Source: an uncultured Gardnerella sp. (GTDB lineage Bacteria; Actinomycetota; Actinomycetes; Actinomycetales; Bifidobacteriaceae). From it: 8,848 bases of DNA. Location of the stretch: the NCBI GenBank assembly GCA_947292085.1, contig CAMYPN010000039.1, positions 1-8,848 of the forward strand. The letters are read 5' to 3'. This document shows, piece by piece, positions 1-4,834 of the stretch. The translations under genes were made by a program, and so were the position numbers. How positions within the stretch are numbered: the stretch's first letter is position 1; the number at the start of each line of letters is the position of its first letter. The notes under the pieces are model-generated. The model worked only from the letters and a program-made list of their open reading frames with translations, was not told where the DNA came from and did no database searches.

Positions 1-2
1 TT

Positions 3-359
3 GCTGCAAGTGGTTTGACTGGTTTTATTGCTTGGGCTGGTATTGCTGCAGCTCACTACCGCTTCCGCAAGGCATATGTGGCTCAAGGCCATTCTTTGGA
101 CGATTTAGTTTATCGTGCAAAGTGGTATCCTTTCGGACCTATTGTGGCGTTCATTTTGTGCGTCCTGGTTATTGTTGGTCAGGACTTGCACTCATTTGCA
201 ACTCTTAACTGGCAGGCTATTGGTATTACTTACATGTCTGTGCCGCTATTCTTGATTCTGTACGTTGGTTACAAGATTAAGAATCATACTAAGGTTATTC
301 CGCTTGAAGAAGTTGATTTAGCTGGTATTAGAGCTGCTAATCGAGTAAATGTTGAATAA
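3..359 (+). CDS. lysP: Amino acid permease, LysP-like, C-terminal part
   Basis: This is the last ~118 codons of an amino acid permease of the APC superfamily (AAT family); the 5' end lies outside the window. These proteins are 12-helix inner-membrane symporters that import amino acids with protons. The segment opens at the end of a helix (GFIAWAGIAAAHYRFRKAY), continues with a cytoplasmic loop (QGHSLDDLVYRAKWYPFGP), then two helices (about window residues 46-62 and 75-94), and ends in a charged cytoplasmic tail. The HYRFR...QGH...D.PYR-like loop and the following GPI.AFILC helix match what I remember of lysine-specific permease LysP, so lysine is the best guess for substrate. Only the C-terminus is visible, so the specificity and the symbol are tentative; the family is secure. 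A strong terminator follows 21 bases after the stop. Confidence 0.85.
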   Translation, partial: AASGLTGFIAWAGIAAAHYRFRKAYVAQGHSLDDLVYRAKWYPFGPIVAFILCVLVIVGQDLHSFATLNWQAIGITYMSVPLFLILYVGYKIKNHTKVIPLEEVDLAGIRAANRVNVE

Positions 360-380
360 TTAATAATATTTATATATGTA

Positions 381-420
381 AAAAGCTCCCTGCGAAATAA
401 TTCGCCGGGAGCTTTTATTT
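381..420 (+). terminator. Intrinsic terminator of the permease gene, probably bidirectional
   Basis: AAAAGCTCCC (381-390) pairs perfectly with GGGAGCTTTT (407-416). After one T/C mismatch the stem continues with GCGAA (392-396) against TTCGC (401-405), closing an ATAA loop. A T-rich run follows on the + strand. On the - strand the stem ends in a run of T as well, so it can also stop transcripts of the converging gene at 452-1387. Confidence 0.9.
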
Positions 421-451
421 ATTAACTCTTTATGAGTTTTTAGTTTTCAGA

Positions 452-1387
452 TCATGCCTTTGCGTGTTGCTTTGGTTCCGTTGGTTTTTGATCTGGATTC
501 GTACCCGGATCCGTATTTGTATGTTTGTTAGGATCTGTAGGTTTGTTAGGATCCTTAGGTTTGTTAGGATCCTTAGTTTTGTTAGGATCCTTAGTTTTGT
601 TAGGATCCTGTGTGATTAATGGAGTTGGATGTGGTGTATCACCAGGCTTCTCACCCTTCTTGTCGTCCGGCTTATTTTTATTGTCTTTTTGTGGTTGTGC
701 TGGAGTTGGAGCTGGCTTTGGAGCTGGAACTGGAGCCGGAGCCGGAGCCGGGGTCGGTGCCGGCTTTGGAGCCGGCTTTGGAGCAGGCTTTGGACTTGGT
801 TTAGGATTTCGCTTTACGTTCTTCTTAGGAGCGTTGTTAATTATAGAATTAGTTGCTTTTTGCACTTCTTGCTGAACTTTAGCATCTTTTTGTGCTTCGG
901 CTTGTTTTGCTGCGTCAGCATTATTAGTTTCCTCAGTATTTGGTTGATTTTGAGGTGAGATCAAAGATAATGTGAGTTCACGTAAATGCTTTGCTTTTGC
1001 TGCGTACCATTCTCCTGCGGCAAGTGCTTGTGCGCCCTTAGACCCAAGTTCTTCAGGGGAGTTTGCGTTGCACGACACCTTTTCAGGCTCTTTTTCTTCA
1101 AGAAGTTTCTTTAACTCTACTGCATCAGGTTCGCTTGAATTAGCAAGTGACTGAACGTAGGAATTAGATTTCAGTGCATCCCACATTTTGCTGGATTTCA
1201 TAATCTGTGAAACTTTAATCTCACACTGTCTTCTAGCAGCTTTTGTGCGATCTTGTTGCTTAATATACCAAAATACGCCTATTCCGCTTAATACTAATGC
1301 AAGTACAACAATACCTGTAATCAAAATTATTAATTGCTTTTTGTTGTTGCCTTTATTATTAGTGATTGCAGATTCTTCTTCTGCCAT
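452..1387 (-). CDS. Type II membrane protein with Pro/Ala-rich stalk and DPNKxx repeats, function unknown
   Basis: A 311-residue protein of no function I can name. Residues 1-17 are polar and cytoplasmic, residues 18-41 form one transmembrane helix, and the remainder should lie outside the membrane. Residues ~48-145 form a folded-looking, partly helical domain with two cysteines (C55, C106) that could make a disulfide. Residues ~150-180 are Ala/Gln/Lys-rich and perhaps coiled-coil. Residues ~195-230 are a KPAP/APAP stalk, typical of segments that span a cell wall. Residues 261-290 are five DPNKxx hexapeptides, and the tail is polar and Pro-rich. No LPXTG signal is seen, so anchoring is by the N-terminal helix. 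The ATG start is supported by AGGGGA about six bases upstream. It converges on the permease gene and shares its terminator. I believe bifidobacteria carry similar one-helix proteins beside tRNA genes, but this is memory only. Confidence 0.85.
   Translation of the reverse strand: MAEEESAITNNKGNNKKQLIILITGIVVLALVLSGIGVFWYIKQQDRTKAARRQCEIKVSQIMKSSKMWDALKSNSYVQSLANSSEPDAVELKKLLEEKEPEKVSCNANSPEELGSKGAQALAAGEWYAAKAKHLRELTLSLISPQNQPNTEETNNADAAKQAEAQKDAKVQQEVQKATNSIINNAPKKNVKRNPKPSPKPAPKPAPKPAPTPAPAPAPVPAPKPAPTPAQPQKDNKNKPDDKKGEKPGDTPHPTPLITQDPNKTKDPNKTKDPNKPKDPNKPTDPNKHTNTDPGTNPDQKPTEPKQHAKA
523..608 (-). repeat. 18-bp tandem repeat coding for DPNKxx hexapeptides
   Basis: GGATCC or GGATCT occurs at 531, 549, 567, 585 and 603, exactly 18 bases apart, within near-identical units containing TTTTGTTAGGATCCTTAG. 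An isolated further GGATCC lies at 507, out of the 18-bp register. The units code for DPNKTK, DPNKTK, DPNKPK, DPNKPT and DPNKHT. Copy-number change would keep the reading frame, so the array can alter protein length without breaking the gene. Confidence 0.9.
695..808 (-). repeat. Pro/Ala/Lys-rich coding repeat (wall-spanning stalk)
   Basis: Codes for residues ~194-231 of the membrane protein, a run of KPAP, TPAP and APAP units. The DNA is a 6/12-base degenerate repeat (GGAGCTGGAACTGGAGCCGG-like on the + strand) and is clearly more GC-rich than its surroundings. The opposite strand stays open in several frames because of this repeat. Confidence 0.8.
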
Positions 1388-1492
1388 ATTTTTCCCCTGT
1401 TCGTCAGTGATGGTTCAAGGTTTAATGGATATTTCTATGTTACGACAAACTTATCATGTTTTCTAACTTAGATGACGAAAATATTTTATAAC

Positions 1493-1520
1493 AAAAAACC
1501 ACCGCGCAAAGGCGGTGGTT
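1493..1520 (-). terminator. Intrinsic terminator of tRNA-Asn
   Basis: On the - strand AACCACCGC (1520-1512) pairs perfectly with GCGGTGGTT (1505-1497) around a six-base loop and is followed by a run of T (A run at 1493-1498 on the + strand). It begins three bases after the encoded CCA end of the tRNA. Confidence 0.92.
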
Positions 1521-1522
1521 GT

Positions 1523-1598
1523 TGGCTCCTGCGGCTGGGCTTGAACCAGCGACCATTCGATTAACAGTCGAACGCTCTGCCAACTGAGCTACGCAGGA
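1523..1598 (-). tRNA. tRNA-Asn (anticodon GUU)
   Basis: A 76-base cloverleaf with the 3' CCA encoded (TGG at 1523-1525 on the + strand). The acceptor arm TCCTGCG (1598-1592) pairs with CGCAGGA (1533-1527). The D-loop region reads AGCTCAGTTGGCAGAGC, the anticodon loop CTGTTAA places GTT at 1565-1563, and the T arm contains GGTTCAAGCC. It decodes AAC and AAU. It is a single gene with its own promoter and terminator. I see no second copy of its 3' end in the window, so nothing suggests an integrated element here. Confidence 0.97.
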
Positions 1599-1620
1599 AT
1601 ATTCATTTTTGTGTTCAGCT

Positions 1621-1635
1621 TTGTGCTGTGCACAA
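1621..1635. repeat. Short perfect inverted repeat in the tRNA leader
   Basis: TTGTGC, a TGT spacer, then GCACAA. It lies between the -10 box and the mature tRNA-Asn 5' end, so it would be in the precursor leader or at the start site. It could be a processing hairpin or chance. Confidence 0.5.
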
Positions 1636-1642
1636 GACATTT

Positions 1643-1670
1643 ATATTACACTCATTTTCGTGATATGCAA
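1643..1670 (-). promoter_or_regulatory. Promoter of tRNA-Asn
   Basis: On the - strand TTGCAT (-35, 1670-1665) and TAATAT (-10, 1648-1643) are separated by 16 bases. A start about seven bases past the -10 would give a leader of roughly 38 bases before the mature tRNA. Confidence 0.65.
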
Positions 1671-1885
1671 ATTTTTAGCTTTTGGGCGTGTCGTATTTTG
1701 ATATTTTTGTTGATTTTCTAGCGTTTATTAAGCCTGTATCCACAATCTAAATTTTTTCTATTAATAAAAATTCGTAAATGAGAAACTGTATACAAAACTG
1801 TTTTACTTAAAAATTTAGTAATAAAAGATTTCTAATTTTTGGAAAACAGAAGTAAAAAAGTGAGTTTTTATAAATAAGGGGAATT

Positions 1886-2590
1886 ATGTTGATCATAAAA
1901 AATCATGCAGTTTTCGCGTGTGCTGCAGTCGCGTTGTTATCTTTTGCTGTGATGGTGGAATCAGTTGCATTTTTTATAGATGATAGTCAATTCGGTAAGT
2001 ATAAACTTTCAGAAAGTGCTGCTTATAGTTTTCAACAAAAGCATTTATCTTACAATTCTTGTGATTATGTGCCAATTACGTATAAAAAATACGAAAAATC
2101 AGCTTCTTTTTACACGCTTACTTCTGCGACTTCTCAAGTTTTGCCAGCAATATCTTTCGATAATCCTTCTGCAGAAAGTTGCAATTCGCAAATGCAGTGG
2201 CCTGTAAAAAGAGTGAAAGTAGTTAAAGAATTTAATCCTCCTCCAAAACCGTGGATGGCAGGTCATCGTGGAGTAGATTTATCGGCATCTCAAGGCACTT
2301 TGCTTTACGCGCCGGCGGATGGAGTAATAAGTTTTTCTGGCTTTGTAGCTGGTAAATCTGTTGTAAGTATTCGTCATGGAAAATTAACTTCAACATTTGA
2401 GCCTGCAGTAACTGACTTGACTGTAGGAACTGCAGTTAGAAGAGGTCAGCTTTTTGGAAGAGTAGAAGGAGGTTCGGATCATTGTGGGAAAACTTGTGTT
2501 CAATGGGGTCTTAAAAGCGGTAAGAAAAGTTATGTTAATCCACAAGCTGTAACTAAAAAAAGACGTATTGTTTTTAAACCAATAGATTAA
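1886..2590 (+). CDS. Secreted M23/LytM-like protein, zinc site apparently degenerate
   Basis: A 234-residue exported protein with a C-terminal M23 (lysostaphin/LytM-type) domain; active members are zinc endopeptidases that cut peptidoglycan cross-links. Residues ~7-30 are a hydrophobic signal peptide or membrane anchor. Residues ~31-100 are an unassigned linker with C59 and C99. The domain starts near WPVKR (105). It keeps the first zinc motif HRGVD (H127, D131), the YAPADGVISFSGFVAG strand region, and FEPA (171-174), as in actinobacterial relatives with YEPV. Where those relatives have CLHWG, this protein has CVQWG (204-208): the ligand His is Q206 (CAA at 2501-2503). C200 and C204 probably pair. 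Loss of a zinc ligand suggests a non-catalytic, wall-binding or regulatory role, as for EnvC/NlpD-type LytM proteins. The ATG start has AAGGGGA three bases upstream. It stands alone between tRNA-Asn and the acyl-CoA synthetase gene. Confidence 0.85.
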   Translation: MLIIKNHAVFACAAVALLSFAVMVESVAFFIDDSQFGKYKLSESAAYSFQQKHLSYNSCDYVPITYKKYEKSASFYTLTSATSQVLPAISFDNPSAESCNSQMQWPVKRVKVVKEFNPPPKPWMAGHRGVDLSASQGTLLYAPADGVISFSGFVAGKSVVSIRHGKLTSTFEPAVTDLTVGTAVRRGQLFGRVEGGSDHCGKTCVQWGLKSGKKSYVNPQAVTKKRRIVFKPID

Positions 2591-2647
2591 AGCGACTTAC
2601 GGTAATACTAGTTGCAGCAATACTATTGGCAGTAGCGAGTGGCAGCG

Positions 2648-2685
2648 AGTAGAAGTAGCTAAATATAAAAATATTCTACTTTTCT
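2648..2685 (+). terminator. Possible weak terminator after the M23-like gene
   Basis: AGTAGAA (2648-2654) pairs with TTCTACT (2674-2680) across a 19-base loop, followed by TTTCT. The long loop and short T tract make this weak. It is the only candidate in the 60-100 bases after the stop. Confidence 0.35.
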
Positions 2686-2747
2686 AATCAATATAGTAAT
2701 AATTTTTTGAAACTGTGAAGTTGTACAAAGTTTATTGCAAAAGATTG

Positions 2748-2756
2748 TGATATAAA
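2748..2756 (+). promoter_or_regulatory. Extended -10 promoter of the acyl-CoA synthetase gene
   Basis: TGA followed by TATAAA forms an extended -10 element; no good -35 box sits at the right spacing. The start would fall near 2763, giving a leader of about 87 bases. Confidence 0.45.
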
Positions 2757-2757
2757 C

Positions 2758-2772
2758 GTAGCGAAACGCTAC
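2758..2772. promoter_or_regulatory. Operator-like inverted repeat at the likely start site
   Basis: GTAGCG, AAA, CGCTAC: a perfect six-base inverted repeat that begins two bases after the TATAAA box and so covers the likely transcription start. No T tract follows, so it is not a terminator. The position suits a repressor site; the regulator is unknown. Confidence 0.45.
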
Positions 2773-2849
2773 TTAAAACGCGTATAGTGAAAGTTGTGCC
2801 GAGTTTTTAATATCTTGGCAATAACGGTTTCGTAAAAAGGAGCGCTTGC

Positions 2850-4664
2850 ATGCAGGAGTATACTCGTCCTCTTGATGAAGTAATTGACTATGATGCCAAT
2901 ATTTTTTCACTTCTCGATGAGCGTGCGAATCGCACTCCTCAAGATTCGCTTGTGGAGTATGTAAACGAGAAGGGTAATTGGGATTCCTACACTGCGCAAG
3001 AGTTTAGAGACCTTGTTATTTCTGTAGCAAAAGGCTTTATAGCTAGGGGAGTTATGCCAGGAGATAGTGTGTCTATTATTTCTCACACTTCTTGGCAATG
3101 GACTGTGCTCGACTTAGCGATTATGTCGATTGGTGCTTTAACAGTTCCTGTTTATGAAACTAATTCAGCAACTCAAATGAAAACTATTTTCTGCGACTCT
3201 AATGTTGGAACAGTGTTCGTAGAAACTCCAGATTTGCGCGCTACTGTAGATACAGTTAAAGATGAATGTCCAACATTGCGTGACGTTTATGTTATTACGC
3301 AAGGCGCTCTTGATGCTTTTATTGAATTTGGAAAGTCAGTAACAGATGCTGAATTCTATGAGAGAGAGCACGCAATTCACGGTGATGATTTAGCAACTAT
3401 CGTCTACACTTCTGGGTCTACCGGAGAGCCTAAAGGTATTGAACTTTCCCACGGAAATTTTGTGTTTATAGCAAAATCTGGAATTATTTCCATGCCAGAT
3501 ATTGCTATGAGAGAAAACGCAAGATTACTTCTTTTCCTACCTCTTGCGCATGTTTTTGCTAGATTCATGCAGTTCTTCTGTTTTGCTGGTAATGTAACGC
3601 TTGGTTTGACAAGCAATTTGAAAACAATTCTTAGCGATTTTCAAACTTTTAAACCAACATTTATTCTTGCTGTTCCTCGTATTTTTGAGAAAATTTACAA
3701 TGCTGCTTCTCAAAAAGCGGGTAAGGGTTTGAAAGGTTTTATTTTCGCTCGTTCTGTTAAGGTTGCGCGAGAATGGTCAAAAGCTCAGCAGTCTGGTGGC
3801 ATGATTTCGCCAATGCTTGCTATTAGCCATGCTTTCTACAAGAAGCTTGTTTACAATTCTCTTATGCATGTTTTTGGCGGTTCTGTAGAATATGCTGTCT
3901 CTGGTGGTGCTCCTTTAGATTTGTCGATTGCGCACTTCTTTAATGGCGTAGGTTTGCCTCTTCTTGAAGGTTACGGCATGACTGAAACTTGCGCTCCGTC
4001 TATGGTGAATCCTACTAAAGGATACAAGATTGGCACAGTTGGTTTGCCTGTTCAAGGTGTTTCTGTTGCTATAGACGATGAGGGTGAGCTTTGTATTAAA
4101 AGCCCTGCTGTGTGTAAAGGCTACCATAATCATCCTGAGATTACTGAAAAGCAAATCGTAAACGGCTGGCTGCATACTGGAGATTACGGTTCCCTTGATG
4201 ATGACGGTTTTGTGCGCATTACTGGTCGTAAAAAAGATCTTATTATTACAGCAGGAGGTAAGAATCTTTCACCAAGCATACTCGAAGCTTCTATGATGAC
4301 TTCTCCTGTAATATCTCAGTGCGTTGTTATAGGAGATAGGAAGCCGTTTATTGCTGCAATTATTGCCTTAGACTTGCATGATATTAACTCTTGGCTTATA
4401 GCTCAAGGTGCGCGTCCTGTGCGCTCGCTTGAAGAAGCTTCTAAGAATTCTATTGTTCGTGCGGAAGTTGAAAGGGCTGTTACTAAAGCCAATTCACTTG
4501 TGTCTAGAGCCGAATCTATTCGTAAATTTGAGATTGTTCCTGACGAATTTACTCAAGATAATGGTCTTATTACGCCTAGTATGAAGGCGCGTAGGCAAAA
4601 TGTTGTTGAGCGTTATCATGATCTTATTGAGCATGTTATTTACGCTCCTAGAAAGCGCAAATAA
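2850..4664 (+). CDS. Long-chain acyl-CoA synthetase (AMP-forming)
   Basis: A 604-residue enzyme of the ANL adenylating superfamily, FadD15-like long-chain fatty-acid CoA ligase type. It converts a fatty acid, ATP and CoA to acyl-CoA via an acyl-AMP. Visible motifs are the P-loop-like TSGSTGEPKG (187-196), YGMTET (375-380), TGD with D445 that binds the AMP ribose, the hinge region GRKKD (459-463), GGKNLSPS (469-476), and a C-terminal PSMK with K579, the likely adenylation lysine. All key residues are present and the length is normal for the family, so it should be active. It acts at the cytoplasmic membrane face, probably activating exogenous or recycled fatty acids for lipid synthesis; no beta-oxidation gene is nearby. 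The ATG is supported by AAGGAG seven bases upstream. A perfect inverted repeat at its promoter suggests control by a regulator. It ends against a large hairpin. Confidence 0.95.
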   Translation: MQEYTRPLDEVIDYDANIFSLLDERANRTPQDSLVEYVNEKGNWDSYTAQEFRDLVISVAKGFIARGVMPGDSVSIISHTSWQWTVLDLAIMSIGALTVPVYETNSATQMKTIFCDSNVGTVFVETPDLRATVDTVKDECPTLRDVYVITQGALDAFIEFGKSVTDAEFYEREHAIHGDDLATIVYTSGSTGEPKGIELSHGNFVFIAKSGIISMPDIAMRENARLLLFLPLAHVFARFMQFFCFAGNVTLGLTSNLKTILSDFQTFKPTFILAVPRIFEKIYNAASQKAGKGLKGFIFARSVKVAREWSKAQQSGGMISPMLAISHAFYKKLVYNSLMHVFGGSVEYAVSGGAPLDLSIAHFFNGVGLPLLEGYGMTETCAPSMVNPTKGYKIGTVGLPVQGVSVAIDDEGELCIKSPAVCKGYHNHPEITEKQIVNGWLHTGDYGSLDDDGFVRITGRKKDLIITAGGKNLSPSILEASMMTSPVISQCVVIGDRKPFIAAIIALDLHDINSWLIAQGARPVRSLEEASKNSIVRAEVERAVTKANSLVSRAESIRKFEIVPDEFTQDNGLITPSMKARRQNVVERYHDLIEHVIYAPRKRK

Positions 4665-4693
4665 TTAAATAAATATTAATAAGTATTTGAAAG

Positions 4694-4723
4694 TAATTTA
4701 AGTAAGTTAATTAATTTAAGTAA
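4694..4723 (+). repeat. Two direct copies of a 12-bp AT-rich sequence
   Basis: TAATTTAAGTAA occurs at 4694-4705 and again at 4712-4723, 18 bases apart, in the AT-rich spacer after the acyl-CoA synthetase gene. Low complexity may be the whole explanation. Confidence 0.5.
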
Positions 4724-4740
4724 TTTAAACGTAGAACTAA

Positions 4741-4800
4741 AAATTAAGCTTCTTAACATTAAGCTAAATATTATGCTTAGCGTTAAGAAGCTTAAATTTA
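4741..4800. terminator. Large bidirectional hairpin terminator between convergent genes
   Basis: TTAAGCTTCTTAAC (4744-4757) pairs perfectly over 14 bases with its complement at 4782-4795. The stem extends, after one mismatch and a wobble, with TAAGC (4760-4764) against GCTTA (4775-4779), leaving a ten-base AT loop. T-rich DNA flanks it on both strands, better on the - strand (AATTTTTA). It should stop both the acyl-CoA synthetase transcript and the converging lipoprotein transcript. Confidence 0.8.
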
Positions 4801-4822
4801 TTTATTTAGTTTATTTATTTAG
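4797..4822 (+). repeat. Exact 13-bp tandem duplication
   Basis: TTTATTTATTTAG is present twice head to tail (4797-4809, 4810-4822), directly between the large hairpin and the stop codon of the lipoprotein gene. It looks like a slippage product in AT-rich DNA. Confidence 0.75.
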
Positions 4823-4834
4823 TTTAATTACTTT

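Larger units (their letters stand above)
1599..1885. other. AT-rich spacer between tRNA-Asn and the M23-like gene
   Basis: This 287-base spacer contains the tRNA promoter and leader hairpin at its left end and the M23 ribosome binding site (1876-1882) at its right end. The middle is strongly AT-rich with no small gene, repeat family or structured RNA that I can support. I see no convincing -35/-10 pair for the M23 gene. Confidence 0.6.

Noticed and set aside
523..608. CRISPR array
   Set aside because: The units are contiguous 18-base coding repeats without spacers, inside a real gene, and no cas gene is present.
525..958. Open frames on the + strand rich in Gly/Leu or Glu/Trp opposite the repeat protein
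   Set aside because: They are by-products of the periodic repeat DNA, which stays open in several frames. They lack ribosome binding sites and plausible protein composition.
1523..1598. tRNA-linked integration site of a genomic island
   Set aside because: No duplicate of the tRNA 3' end and no integrase or mobility gene was found in the window.
1440..1640. A 66-codon open frame on the - strand
   Set aside because: It runs straight through the tRNA-Asn gene; the VAQLAERSTVNRMVAGSSPAA stretch is a well-known false translation of tRNA sequence.
2595..2658. Partial repeats around GGCAGTAGCGAGT / GGCAGCGAGT as a repeat family or structured RNA
   Set aside because: The copies are short and imperfect, and no stable long-stem fold could be built by eye.
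2758..2772. GTAGCG-AAA-CGCTAC as a terminator
   Set aside because: No T tract follows on either strand and it sits just after a -10 element.
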